64,000 nucleotides of DNA from Roseiarcus sp052147395 (GCA_052147395.1 JBKQKS010000392.1:1-64000), one strand, 5' to 3'; counted from the stretch's first letter, positions 51,750 through 60,978 are shown. Numbers and translations: made by a program. Notes: a model not told the origin generated them from the sequence alone.

Positions 51750-54104
51750 TCAGCGCGTCAGCTCGAAATAGGCGGCGTCGGCCGCGGCGCCTGCCCCCTT
51801 CCACTCTCCGCGCAGCGCCTGGACGAGCCCGTCCGCCTTGGCGGCCGGGCGCTGGAACGCCGTGAGCGGGGCGTCGGAAACGACCGCAACGAGGACCTGC
51901 GGTTTGCCGGCGGAATTGGCGTCCGCAGAGGCGGGCGTGTCGAACGAGGCGCTGGCGCCGTCGCTGGCGGCGGCGCTCGGCAGCAGGAACACGCCGCCGT
52001 CGTCGAGCAGCACGACCATTTGCAGCGGCCGATGCGCCAGCCCGGTGACGCGGCCGGCGAGCGGATTGCCGGGCCCGACAATCGGGGACGAGAGCTCGAT
52101 ATGCGGCGCCATTGCAGAGCCATCCGCCGAGAGTTTCAACAGATCGACTACCGGGCATTGCGTCGGCAGGATCTGCTGCGCGACGACTTTCGCCGCGACT
52201 CCGACCTCACGCTGAAACGCGGCGTCGAAGCGCGAAAAAGCGGCTGGATCCGCCGCGACCGCCTCGACGGCGTTCGGCTCGCCGCCGGCGCCGAGGCGGG
52301 CGAAGAAACAGGGGCCGCCGCCATTGCCGGCGACGAAGGCGCGCGCTTTGGCCACGAGGTCGACGGTCGGGCTGGGAATCGGAAGCGGCGCCGGCGCGAC
52401 CGTGAGACTGACAGTCATGCGGCCGCCGGGGCCGTTGCCGTCGCTAGCCGCGACATCGAAACTGAACTTGCCGGGCCGCTTCGGCGCGCCGGAGACGAGG
52501 CTCAGGCCGCCGCCCGCGTCGGCGAACGTCAGTCCCTCGGGCGGGTCCGGCTCGGCGCGCAGCGTGATCCCCCGCTCGTCGTCGCCGGGGCGGAACGGCG
52601 GCAGCGTCGCCTCGTAGTGGCTTCCGACCAGCGCGTTGCTCAGCGTGACCTCAGCTTCCGTCGGCTCAGCCAGGCGCAACGGGGCGACGGTCAGCACGGC
52701 TGTCACCTGGCCTTTGCGCCCGCGGTCATTGGTGGCGACGATCGTCACGGTCGAGGCGCCGGCCTTCGTCGGCGCGCCCGAGATTTCGGCCGATCCGTCG
52801 CCGTGGTCGACGAACGAGAGCCCGTCGGGCAAGCCGTCTGCGGAAAGTTTCAGACCCTTGCCGCCGGGATCGATGAAGGCGGGAATCGCGGCGTGATAGG
52901 GCTTGCCGACGATCGCGCCGGCAAGCTCGAGCGTGGCGGACGGCGGGCGCGGCGGCGCGGCGTCGATGAGATTCTCCGGCGAAGGCGATTGCGGGCTGCC
53001 TTGCGCGGTCGGCGTGGGAGAAGCAGTTGCGACGGCCGGGGCAGGCGACGGCGTCGCGGCCGTCGTCGGCGTCCCCCCGAGCGGCAGGGGTTTGGTCGAC
53101 GCTGTCGCCGTCGGCGAGGGCGTCGCGATCCGGTTCGGCCCGAATGCGACGAGGCCCCCGAGCTCGTCGCGGAACACGTAGCCGACGGCGCCGAAACTGA
53201 CGATGACGAGCCCCGCCGCCAGGAGCGGAATCCACGTGCGGCCGCCGCCGCGCGCGGAGCTGGCGAGCGCCTTCGGGACGTCGCTCATCGTCTCCGGCCG
53301 GTCGGCGGGTTTCGGCTGCAGCAATTTCTCCAACAGCGGCCGGAATTCCGAGGGGGCGAAGGACACGTCGGGAACGCGCCGGCGCTTCTCGACGACGTCG
53401 GCTTGCGACCCGCTCATGTCGATGGGCCGGCCGCGCAGCGCCTCGGCGATGACGAGCCCGAAACTGTAAAGGTCCGACCGCGCGGTCACGTCGCCGCCGT
53501 AGAGGCCGAGCTGCTCGGGCGAGACATAATTGTATTTGCCCGCGAAACCGTCGCCTATGATGGTGGCCTGGCCCGGCTGCTGCGACCGCGCGATGCCGAA
53601 ATCGATCAGCTTGGCCTTGCGCAGGTCGCCGCCGGGGAGGATGATGTTGTCGGAGGAAATGTCGCGATGGACGATGCCGAGACGATGCGCGGCGTCCAGC
53701 GCCGCGCCGATGCGCGCGATGAGGACGCGCGTCTCTTCGACGCTGAGCGGCCGCTCGGCGCAGCGTCTGGCGAGCGAGGGGCCGTCGACGAATTCCATCG
53801 CGAGATAGGCGCGCTGGAGCGTGGGATCGACGGAAAACACGAAATAACGGACGATCGCGTCGTGATTGAGGTTGAACAGGGTCGACGCTTCGCGCCGGAA
53901 CAGCGCCAGCACATCGGGATCGTTCGACAACTCGGCGCGGATCGTCTTGATCGCGACCGGATCATGGGTCTGGATGTTGAAGCCCTTGTAGACCTCGCCC
54001 ATGCCGCCTTCGGCGACGAGACGCTCGATCTCGTAGACGCCGTTCAGCCGCAACCCGGCGCGGATGCCTTCGGGGCGGGGTTGAATCACGGTTTTATCGT
54101 TCAA
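51750..54104 (-). CDS. PpkA/TagE-like serine/threonine kinase with C-terminal Ig-like domains
   Basis: A 784-residue Hanks-type kinase. The catalytic domain (about 20-290) has the glycine loop AEGGMGEVYKG, Lys53 in VAIKTI, the catalytic loop HRDISSDNIIL (146-156), DFG 168-170 and YVSPEQLGLY. The membrane helix PLLAAGLVIVSFGAVGYVF follows near residue 310. The outer part has an Ala/Pro/Thr-rich linker and two or three Ig/cadherin-like units (LVGSHYEATLPPF- and KPYHAAIPAFIDPG-type repeats). PpkA controls T6SS by phosphorylating the FHA protein. Here the FHA and phosphatase genes are on the same strand nearby, as in the Agrobacterium imp cluster, although the secretion core is lost. Confidence 0.88.
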   Translation of the reverse strand: MNDKTVIQPRPEGIRAGLRLNGVYEIERLVAEGGMGEVYKGFNIQTHDPVAIKTIRAELSNDPDVLALFRREASTLFNLNHDAIVRYFVFSVDPTLQRAYLAMEFVDGPSLARRCAERPLSVEETRVLIARIGAALDAAHRLGIVHRDISSDNIILPGGDLRKAKLIDFGIARSQQPGQATIIGDGFAGKYNYVSPEQLGLYGGDVTARSDLYSFGLVIAEALRGRPIDMSGSQADVVEKRRRVPDVSFAPSEFRPLLEKLLQPKPADRPETMSDVPKALASSARGGGRTWIPLLAAGLVIVSFGAVGYVFRDELGGLVAFGPNRIATPSPTATASTKPLPLGGTPTTAATPSPAPAVATASPTPTAQGSPQSPSPENLIDAAPPRPPSATLELAGAIVGKPYHAAIPAFIDPGGKGLKLSADGLPDGLSFVDHGDGSAEISGAPTKAGASTVTIVATNDRGRKGQVTAVLTVAPLRLAEPTEAEVTLSNALVGSHYEATLPPFRPGDDERGITLRAEPDPPEGLTFADAGGGLSLVSGAPKRPGKFSFDVAASDGNGPGGRMTVSLTVAPAPLPIPSPTVDLVAKARAFVAGNGGGPCFFARLGAGGEPNAVEAVAADPAAFSRFDAAFQREVGVAAKVVAQQILPTQCPVVDLLKLSADGSAMAPHIELSSPIVGPGNPLAGRVTGLAHRPLQMVVLLDDGGVFLLPSAAASDGASASFDTPASADANSAGKPQVLVAVVSDAPLTAFQRPAAKADGLVQALRGEWKGAGAAADAAYFELTR

Positions 54105-54289
54105 GGCCGTCTCCGCTCCCGCACGCGTCCTCTTGCCTATTCAATATCCGTTTCGCAGCGGGCGCGTAAGTCTTTTCGACGGCCGCGGCAGACCGTAACA
54201 TCGGACCGAGCGGCCCGGCTCGACGCGGGGTTCCTTCCGGTTCGAGAGCAATCGCTCCTGCGCGGAGCGTAGTCATCGAGGAGTACGCA

Positions 54290-54820
54290 ATGCATAAATC
54301 CTGGCTTCCCGTGTTCGGCGCCCTCGTGGGATTCGTGGCGCTTTCGCCGGCCCATGCGGATCCGGCCTATAATTCGAACACCGTTATCGATCTGTTCAGC
54401 AAGGAGAAGGCGCTGCACAAGCTCGGCAGCTCGCGGCAGGTCTGCTTCGGCTCCGATTGCAATGCGCCGGCGCCCGCGGCGGCGCCGGTCAAGTTCGATC
54501 TGATCGTCACCTTCGAATTCAACTCCGACAAGCTCACGTCCGCCGCGCGCGAAAATCTCGCGCAATTCGGTAAGGCGCTGCTCGATCCTCGCCTGAAGGG
54601 CTCGAAGTTCGAAATCGACGGCTACACCGACGCGAGCGGCGGCGAGACCTACAATTTGGGTCTGTCGGACCGCCGCGCCGATGCGGTGGTCGACTATCTC
54701 GCCTCGCGCGGCGTCGAACGCGCGACGCTGACCGCGAAGGGCTGGGGCAAGGCCAAGCCTCGCGTCGCCGATCCCTTCAGCCCGGAAAACCGCCGCGTCG
54801 AGACGCATATGATCGACTGA
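54290..54820 (+). CDS. OmpA-family peptidoglycan-binding protein
   Basis: A 176-residue exported protein: signal peptide ending at LSPAHADP (about residue 23), a short linker with two Cys residues (QVCFGSDCNAP) likely to form a disulfide, then an OmpA C-terminal domain. The domain shows VTFEFNSDKLTSAARENL, EIDGYTDASGGETYNLGLS and DRRADAVVDYLASRGV, with the Asp and Arg that bind diaminopimelate. It has no barrel. It stands between the kinase and caspase-like genes on the opposite strand, so a link to the former T6SS locus is possible but unproven. Confidence 0.88.
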   Translation: MHKSWLPVFGALVGFVALSPAHADPAYNSNTVIDLFSKEKALHKLGSSRQVCFGSDCNAPAPAAAPVKFDLIVTFEFNSDKLTSAARENLAQFGKALLDPRLKGSKFEIDGYTDASGGETYNLGLSDRRADAVVDYLASRGVERATLTAKGWGKAKPRVADPFSPENRRVETHMID

Positions 54821-54915
54821 GGACGGACGCGATCGTCCCCGGGACGCCAATGCGGCCGGGCGCGCTCGCCGCGCGCGGTTGGCGGAAGTCCTCGCCCATC
54901 GCAGCGCGGAGAATA

Positions 54916-56838
54916 TCAGCCCGTGCTCGGCGCTCCGAGCAGCCGCCATTGCTTCAACGCCGGCGCCAACTCCGGCCCCGAACGGCCGTCGATCGGACCT
55001 CTGTAGTAGTTCGCCGCCCTCAGGATCGACTGCATCGCCTTGATCGTGTTCGGGCTCCAGGTCTGCACGGGCTTGACGAGCTCGCCGAGGCATGCGCCGG
55101 AATCGGCGGCGACGCAGGCGAGCATTTGCTTCGCCGCCGCCTGCGGATCGTGCGGCGCGTGGCGACCCTCGTCGAGCAGTACGGCGGCGGCGCGGTGGGC
55201 CGCGGGCTCGCCGAGGCTCGCGGACTTTTCGAACAGCCCGAGCGCCTCTGTCGGCTTGCCGCCGACGCCGCTCTCGACGAGCGCCGCGAGATCGTAAGTC
55301 GCGCGGGCCGAGCCCTCCTCGGACGCCTTTTCGAACAGCGAATAGGCGCGCGCGACGTCCTTTTCGACGAACTTGCCCTCCGCCAGGGCGAAGCCGAGAT
55401 TGATGGCGCCGTCGGCGTTGCCCTTCTCGACCGCCTTGCCGTAGAGCGCATAGGCGCCCCTGACGTCTTTCGGCACGTGATCGCCCGCCTCCATCAGCAG
55501 CGCCAGACTGACCATCGCGCGCCCGTCCCCTGCGTCCGCCGCCTTGCGATAGTCTGCGACAGCTTCGTCGTATTGGCCGCCTGCGTAGAGCGCGCGCGCG
55601 AGCAGCGCGAGGTAATGGGCGATGTCCGGGCGCTTCGCGGTCGCCGCGCGGCAGGCGTCGATCGCCCTCGACGCCTGGTTCGCGAGGGTGGCGAAACCGA
55701 CGCCCGGGGCGCCCGCGGTGGCGTCGGCCGGGACGGTCGCGAGTCTTTCGCAGACCGTGCCCGGGTCCTTGGCCGCGAATTCGGCGCCTTTCACGCTTTC
55801 GAGCAGCTTCGCCGCGTCGTCGCGATGCGCGCTCTGTGGATAGCGCGCCAGATAGAGCTCGACCAGCGCGCGTTGGCGCGAGCTCAGCGCCAGCCGCCAC
55901 AGATCGTCCTCGGCGCTCGCCGAATGCGGCGGCGTGGCGCCGCCGACCTCGGCGAGGAGCGCGCGCACGTCCTCGGCGTGCGGGCCCTTGGGATAGCGGT
56001 CGAGATAGATCGCGAACAGATTGCGATCGCGGTCCTTCGCCGCCGCCTGCCAGAGCAGAGCCTCCGGCGTCGTCTCGCTATTGCCGACGCCGTCGAAGAA
56101 GAAATCGTGCGTCAGCGACGAGCTGTCCCACGGCACCTGCTCGCCGCCGGTCGCGGCGACCACGTCGCGGCGCACGGCGATCATCATGTTGGACAAGTCG
56201 ACGCCGGGCGTCGCCACATGGGCGAGGAAGGATTGCGCGAACGGGCTGTTGCGGCCGGCGCCATCGTAGGCGACGAAATTGGGCTTGGTCGCATAGGCGA
56301 TGAAGAACCCTGCGGATTCCCCGACTTCCGCGAGGCCCTGGCCCTGTTGCGGCAGGGAGAGGTTCTTCACCGGATTGTTACGGCAGGCGTCGAGAAAAAC
56401 CAGCCGCAGGCCGCGGGCTTTGGCAAGCGCGTCCATCACGTCGTCGAGCGGCACGGTGCGGGTCTGAATGTCCTCGACGACATGAAACTCGGCGTCGACG
56501 GGCACGAGATAATTGTGCTGCGAGACCTGCAAGCCGTGGCCGCCGTAGTAGAACAGCGAAACGTCCGCCTTCTCGGCCTTCTCGGCGAAGGCGGCGATGT
56601 CGGCGCGTATCCGCGCCTGGTCGGCGTCGACGTCGACATCGACATCGAAACCCAGCGCTTTCAGCGCGTCGCCGACGTCGCGCGCGTCATGGGGCGGGTT
56701 GTCGAGTGCGGCGATCGACTCGTAGGCGCCGTTGCCGATCACCAGCGCGACGCGGCTTTCCGCGGCCGCTTGCGAAACGGCGACAATCGCGAGACCGGCG
56801 GCGGCGAGTGCGAGACGAAAGGTCGTTCTTGGCGCCAT
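54916..56838 (-). CDS. Caspase-family (metacaspase-like) protein with Sel1 repeats
   Basis: A 640-residue exported protein. After the signal peptide (LALAAAGLAIVAVSQAAAES) comes a C14 peptidase domain with the catalytic pair His101 in LFYYGGHGLQ and Cys152 in VFLDACRNNP, and substrate-pocket blocks NSPFAQSFLAHV and TPGVDLSNMMIAVRRDV. The C-terminal half carries Sel1-type helical repeats (DGRAMVSLALLMEAGD, VRGAYALYGKAVEKGNADGA, VARAYSLFEKASEEGSA). The start at 56838 has GAGGG 8 bp upstream. Such proteins are presumed proteases or signalling scaffolds. It is inserted between the PppA-like and PpkA-like genes, which are usually neighbours. Confidence 0.88.
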   Translation of the reverse strand: MAPRTTFRLALAAAGLAIVAVSQAAAESRVALVIGNGAYESIAALDNPPHDARDVGDALKALGFDVDVDVDADQARIRADIAAFAEKAEKADVSLFYYGGHGLQVSQHNYLVPVDAEFHVVEDIQTRTVPLDDVMDALAKARGLRLVFLDACRNNPVKNLSLPQQGQGLAEVGESAGFFIAYATKPNFVAYDGAGRNSPFAQSFLAHVATPGVDLSNMMIAVRRDVVAATGGEQVPWDSSSLTHDFFFDGVGNSETTPEALLWQAAAKDRDRNLFAIYLDRYPKGPHAEDVRALLAEVGGATPPHSASAEDDLWRLALSSRQRALVELYLARYPQSAHRDDAAKLLESVKGAEFAAKDPGTVCERLATVPADATAGAPGVGFATLANQASRAIDACRAATAKRPDIAHYLALLARALYAGGQYDEAVADYRKAADAGDGRAMVSLALLMEAGDHVPKDVRGAYALYGKAVEKGNADGAINLGFALAEGKFVEKDVARAYSLFEKASEEGSARATYDLAALVESGVGGKPTEALGLFEKSASLGEPAAHRAAAVLLDEGRHAPHDPQAAAKQMLACVAADSGACLGELVKPVQTWSPNTIKAMQSILRAANYYRGPIDGRSGPELAPALKQWRLLGAPSTG

Positions 56839-57315
56839 CTCGAAGGCCCTCGTTGGACCCATAACGCTTGGCGGCGCCGGGGCGACGTGTCAAGCTCCCG
56901 GCGGGGGCGGAACGAGCTCGCGCAACGGCGCGCTGCTCGCGCTCGCGCTCGTCGTGGCGACCGTCCGCGCGGGGCTCATCGCCCGGAAACTGTGGCCGGC
57001 GGCGAAGCCGAAGCGGAAGCTGCCCTCGTCGCGACGGAGATCGCGACCCCGAAGCCGGAGCCGTTGCCGGCGCCGCAGCATGTCTCGACCATCATCATCT
57101 GCCGGGCGATCCGGCGCTCCTGCGTCAGGCTTCGGCGGCGGCGCCGAGGTGAAGCTGGCGCCGCGCGCCGCGGCCCCGCCGGGACCCACGAGCGACGCCG
57201 AAATCGCCGCCTTCCCCGCGTTCGAGAGCGCCGTCGACGCGGCGCTCGCGGCGGCGGCAAAATAAGCGCGCCGCTCGGTCGCTCGGCGCGGCATTTTCTG
57301 GCGGCGGAAGAGAGC
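56839..57315. other. Gap with a possible decayed plus-strand gene
   Basis: About 477 bp without an intact gene. On the plus strand, pieces of protein-like sequence appear in successive frames: a hydrophobic helix LLALALVVATVRAGLIARKL, then ATEIATPKPEPLPAPQHVST, then PTSDAEIAAFPAFESAVDAA ending at a stop near 57265. Together they suggest a small membrane-anchored protein disrupted by two frameshifts. I cannot assign a family and the case is weak. Confidence 0.25.
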
Positions 57316-58089
57316 TCAGCGCCCGCCCTGCTGCGTGGCCGCTTCGATCGGCACTGTCAAATTGTCGGCCTCGCAGAACACCACGACGACCGAGACGTTG
57401 TCGCGCGCGCCGCGTTCCAGCGTCAGCGCGACGAGCCCGGCGCAGATGTCCGCGGGACTCGAGCGCTCGAGCGCGGCGGCGATCTCGCCGTCGTCGACAT
57501 GCGCGGTGAGTCCGTCAGAGCAGATGAGGAAGCGATCATCCGCCGCGACCGGCCCGTCGACCATATCGAGCTCCGGCAGATCCGAGGCGCCGATCGCCCG
57601 CGTGATCACATTGGCGCGCGGCCAAGTCTTCGCCTCGTTCTTCTCCAGCACGCCGCGGTCGATGAGTTCCTGCACTTCCGAATGATCGTGCGAAATCTGC
57701 TCGAAGGCGCCGCGGCTGAGCCGATAGACGCGGCTGTCGCCACACCAGACGCAGGCAAAATGGGCGTCGTATACCAGCAGCGCCGCCAGCGTCGACCCGA
57801 TCACTTCGCGGCCCTCGCGCGCGGCGAGCGCGAGCAAACCCGCATGCGCCCCGAGGATGCGCGCCTCGAACGCCGCGAGGAAGCGCACGGCGCTTTCCGG
57901 AGGCCCGATTTCGTTCAGCGCGTCGGCGATGGCGCGGCTCGCGACGTCGCCGCCGCCGTGCCCGCCCATGCCGTCGGCCACCGCCCAGAGCCCGATCTGA
58001 GGGCGATCGACCACCGCATCCTCGTTGAGCGAGCGTTTGTGCCCGACATCGGTCGCGGCGGCCGAACGATATACGAAACTGCCGCTCAT
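57316..58089 (-). CDS. PP2C-family protein phosphatase (PppA-like)
   Basis: A 257-residue PPM/PP2C Ser/Thr phosphatase. The metal-binding motifs are in order: TDVGHKRSLNEDAVV, LWAVADGMGGHGGGDVAS, FACVWCGDSRVYRL, DRFLICSDGLTAHV and ERGARDNVSVVVV. In T6SS clusters this enzyme (PppA/Stp1) opposes PpkA by dephosphorylating the FHA protein. In Agrobacterium it is fused to TagF. Here its ATG overlaps the end of a TagF fragment by 4 bp, which supports that origin. All catalytic residues appear intact. Confidence 0.92.
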   Translation of the reverse strand: MSGSFVYRSAAATDVGHKRSLNEDAVVDRPQIGLWAVADGMGGHGGGDVASRAIADALNEIGPPESAVRFLAAFEARILGAHAGLLALAAREGREVIGSTLAALLVYDAHFACVWCGDSRVYRLSRGAFEQISHDHSEVQELIDRGVLEKNEAKTWPRANVITRAIGASDLPELDMVDGPVAADDRFLICSDGLTAHVDDGEIAAALERSSPADICAGLVALTLERGARDNVSVVVVFCEADNLTVPIEAATQQGGR

Positions 58090-58406
58090 GCGCCCTCCAC
58101 GGCTGCGACGCGGAAGGCGCCGGTGAGAAAATCGGCGAAGCGCTGCGGACGCGGCAGACCGCGCAGCGCGAGCGCCATGGGCGCGAAATCCTGGCCGCCG
58201 ATCGTCCACCAGAACGTCTGCGCGGCAAAGGCGGGGCGCGGATCGAAGCGGCGAGCGACGCGCAAGGCGGGCGACGCCTCGGCGCCGATGTCGCGCCGTG
58301 GCAAGGACGCGGGCGCGGCGGGCGGCGGTTCGGGCCGCCGGCCGCCCCGATTGGGATGAATGATGGTTCGGTCGCGGCGGCCGAACGGATCGTCGTCGCT
58401 GGTCAT
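58086..58406 (-). pseudogene. Chimera of TssL N-terminus and TagF C-terminus
   Basis: A 106-codon frame made from the ends of two T6SS genes. The first 25 residues (MTSDDDPFGRRDRTIIHPN) are the typical opening of TssL/DotU proteins of the long form. From about residue 55, AFAAQTFWWTIGGQDFAPMA and LRGLPRPQRFADFLTGAF match the C-terminal end of TagF/ImpM. The TssL membrane domain, all of TssM and the TagF N-terminus are missing, as expected from one deletion in an order tssL-tssM-tagF. It overlaps the phosphatase start by 4 bp. Whether a protein is made is unknown. Confidence 0.65.
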
Positions 58407-58673
58407 CGCCTGTCTTCCCCGACCGCCCAGAGTTCGGGCTGCAACTCGGGCCAGTCCCCCGCGAAATGCATGCCGAGCGCGGTCGCGACGCTGAACTCCG
58501 GCCACAGCGGCGAGATCGCGGTCGATCTCGAAAGCGGAAAATCCCCAGGGATAGGCCGCCACGTGGCGCGTGCGGCTGTCGAGCGCGTTTTCGAGATCGC
58601 GGTCGGCCTGCCGGAAATGATGCGGCCGAAGAAACAACCCCTCAGTCCAATGGACCTTCGCTTTCCATGACAT
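58403..58673 (-). pseudogene. TssK remnant (N-terminus joined to C-terminus)
   Basis: The start MSWKAKVHWTEGLFLRPHHF, followed by RQADRDLENALDS and WGFSAFEIDRDLAAV, is the N-terminus of the T6SS baseplate protein TssK. About 58 codons later the same strand, in another frame, reads LGMHFAGDWPELQPELWAVG and a stop at 58403-58405, which is the C-terminus of TssK. Around 360 codons between them are gone (intact TssK is about 440-450 residues) and the junction is out of frame. The N-terminal frame reads on into the TssL-TagF chimera, so a 195-residue fusion could be made. Confidence 0.7.
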
Positions 58674-58701
58674 CGGTTCGTTCCCGTTTCGGCCCCAGAG
58701 C

Positions 58702-59847
58702 CTATTTGTTCTGCAACCTGTCGTAAGCGCGCGCGAACAGTTCCGCGAAGACCTCGTCGAGCCGTCCGCCGGCGTGTCGGGTCCTGGTGCGCCAGCGCTC
58801 GACATAGGCGTCCCACAATCGCGTCTTTCGGGACGCGACCAGGGCGCTCAGGCCCCGATCGTCCTCGACGGACTTGTCGATGTTGGCCGGCGCGAACTCC
58901 TCGAACAAGGCCTCGAGCGCCGCCTTCGTCGCCAGCAGCATCGACACCTCGTGCGATTTGATGTCGGCGAAACTCTCCGCGATCGTGTCGCGCGCACTCA
59001 GATACGCGCGCGACCGCGGGCCGAACATGATCGCCATCGCCTCTTCGCTCGTCGCAGTGAATTTGAGCGGATTGTTCTCCCGGGCGCCGATGAGGGTGCG
59101 GCTCGACGAGCGCATGAGGCCCTTCGATTCCGCGCGCGCCCCGAGCAGCAGGGCGAGATTTTCGACGCTCAGCTTCAGCGCCGCCCCGATCTCGTCGACC
59201 ACTTCGTGCGGGCTGCGGCCGACGAGCGCGCGCTCGGGAATGCCCGCGGCGGCAGCGAGGCGGGCAACGAGCTCGGCGGCATCCTGGCCCTGTTGCGACG
59301 CCGGCGCGACGGCGGAAGCGGGCTGCAGCGGCGGAGGAGCGGCAGGCTTCGGCGCCTCGGCCGGCGCCGGAGCGGGTCCGCCCCGACCCTGCGCCGCCGC
59401 CGGACGGCGCGGCGTCGGCGTTACGGTCGCCTCGCGCTCGGGGGCGGGGGCCGGCGGCGGCGGCGCGCTCAACCAGGCGTCCTCCGAGGGCCGCGGCGGC
59501 GGCGCGGGCGGCGCCGGAGACGCCCCGGCAGCGCCCTTGACCTCGACCGCCACGATATAGGGTCCGATGGTCAGACGGTCGCCGTCTTTGAGCCGATAGG
59601 GCGCGGCGAGGCGGAACTCCGAATCGTTGACATAGGTGCCATTGGTCGAGACGTCGTGCAGCCAGTAGCCGCCGTCGCGAAAACGGACCTCGCAATGCTT
59701 GCCGGAGACGTGGCGTTGCGGATCCGGCAGGGTCCAGTCGAGGTGGGCGTCGCGGCCGATGTCGAGGCCGCGCCCCCGCACTTGGATGCGTAGCGGACCG
59801 CCGTCGGGCAGGTGATCGAAATTCTCGATGGACAGGCGTAACGTCAT
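58702..59847 (-). CDS. FHA-domain protein of T6SS type (TagH/Fha)
   Basis: A 381-residue protein. The N-terminal FHA domain (about 1-95) reads LDIGRDAHLDWTLPDPQRHV, SGKHCEVRFRDGGYWLHD, then VSTNGTYVNDSEFRL, with the phospho-threonine-binding Arg, Ser and Asn residues present. A Pro/Ala-rich linker follows, and a C-terminal domain (NPLKFTATSEEAMAIMFGP, SHEVSMLLATKAALEALFEE) matches the T6SS-associated FHA family. It is normally the phosphorylated switch protein controlled by PpkA and PppA. The ATG at 59847 gives MTLRLSIENFDHL. It precedes the tssK remnant, as in intact clusters. Confidence 0.88.
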   Translation of the reverse strand: MTLRLSIENFDHLPDGGPLRIQVRGRGLDIGRDAHLDWTLPDPQRHVSGKHCEVRFRDGGYWLHDVSTNGTYVNDSEFRLAAPYRLKDGDRLTIGPYIVAVEVKGAAGASPAPPAPPPRPSEDAWLSAPPPPAPAPEREATVTPTPRRPAAAQGRGGPAPAPAEAPKPAAPPPLQPASAVAPASQQGQDAAELVARLAAAAGIPERALVGRSPHEVVDEIGAALKLSVENLALLLGARAESKGLMRSSSRTLIGARENNPLKFTATSEEAMAIMFGPRSRAYLSARDTIAESFADIKSHEVSMLLATKAALEALFEEFAPANIDKSVEDDRGLSALVASRKTRLWDAYVERWRTRTRHAGGRLDEVFAELFARAYDRLQNK

Positions 59848-59931
59848 GTCGAGTCCCATGCGGCGACTCGATCCTATGACGTCGCCGCGCGCACGTCCAA
59901 TGCCTCTCGTCGCGTTGAAATCGCCGTCGTT

Positions 59932-60978
59932 TCAGAGCTCGGTGGCGCGCAGCAGTTTCGTTTCCGCGACTTCGAGGACGCCATCCACGGCGCGGCCGAC
60001 CCGAGCGCCGACCGGCGCCGCGTTCGGGTCTTCCGCGCGCAGCAGCGAAATCGCCTTGTTGACCATCACGATCGCCGTCTTCACCGCCATGACGGCTTCC
60101 GCCTTGGTCCGCGCGACGCGCACCTTGGCCGCGGCCTGGTGCACGATCCGCGGCAGCGCGCGCATTTGCGGCGGCAGCCGCGGCGCGATCGCATCGAGCT
60201 CGTCGGCATAGGCGTCGAGGGCGTCGGCGACGCAGGTGCCGACATTGGTGTCGCAGGCGCCGATGGCGGCTTGCGCTTGGCTCGAGGCTTGGTTCAATTC
60301 GGCGATGGCGCCGCCGACGATCGTCGTCGGCGTCGCGTGAGGCTTGGGCGCGATCACTGTCCCCGAGGGGCCCGTGTTCGCGGCCGACAAGGTCGTCGGC
60401 GGCGGCGGCGGCAGCGCCAGCGAGATCGCATTCAACGCCGGAAAGCGGCCCTCGCCGTAGGTGACGAGGATCGTGTCGTTGGCGGCGCTGGGCGTCGCGG
60501 TGATCGTAAAGCGGCCGCCGATCCCCGTCTGCGATTGCGCGGGCGAATTGAGGTCGGCGAAAGTGAACGTGGCGGATGCCGGAACAGTCACCTCGGGGTC
60601 GATATACTTGTTGTCTTTGGTGTAGTAGTAGGAGTACGTGTACGTAAAATTGACCTTGACGGTGATGGCGGTCGCCGACGAAAAGGACGTCACGGTCTGC
60701 GACGTCGAACCCCCGGCGCTGTTGCTCGTCTGCACCGCCGCCGGCGTTCCTACGCTCACGCCGGCGGCTGTCGCCGTCGCCGAATAGGCTTGGTTGCTGC
60801 CGCTGGCCGTGAGCGTCACCGAGGTCGGCTGTTCGATGATGATTCGCTGCGCGCCCGGACTCGACGAACCCGGACCCGCGGGGTGAACCCAGGCGGCCGC
60901 GGCCGGCGCCGCGGCAAGGGCCACCGCGATCGCGGCCGACGCCCAACGGCATGTGACAACCGACCAGCCCTCTGTCAT
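59932..60978 (-). CDS. Unknown secreted protein, tandem paralog A
   Basis: A 348-residue protein with a signal peptide (ASAAIAVALAAAPAAAAWVH). The first two thirds are Ser/Thr-rich and beta-like (STSQTVTSFSSATAITVKV, then NFTYTYSYYYTKDNKYID). The last third is helical (CDTNVGTCVADALDAYADEL, then RLPPQMRALPRIVHQAAAKV) with two Cys residues six positions apart. GAGGGGG precedes the ATG. I recognise no family. A close paralog lies directly upstream, 1281 bp away. It follows the FHA gene in the former T6SS locus. Confidence 0.7.
   Translation of the reverse strand: MTEGWSVVTCRWASAAIAVALAAAPAAAAWVHPAGPGSSSPGAQRIIIEQPTSVTLTASGSNQAYSATATAAGVSVGTPAAVQTSNSAGGSTSQTVTSFSSATAITVKVNFTYTYSYYYTKDNKYIDPEVTVPASATFTFADLNSPAQSQTGIGGRFTITATPSAANDTILVTYGEGRFPALNAISLALPPPPPTTLSAANTGPSGTVIAPKPHATPTTIVGGAIAELNQASSQAQAAIGACDTNVGTCVADALDAYADELDAIAPRLPPQMRALPRIVHQAAAKVRVARTKAEAVMAVKTAIVMVNKAISLLRAEDPNAAPVGARVGRAVDGVLEVAETKLLRATEL

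Noticed and set aside
54850..58359. 1169-codon plus-strand frame across the caspase and phosphatase genes
   Set aside because: Antisense to two genes with intact catalytic motifs; composition is Arg/Gly-rich with no recognisable fold.
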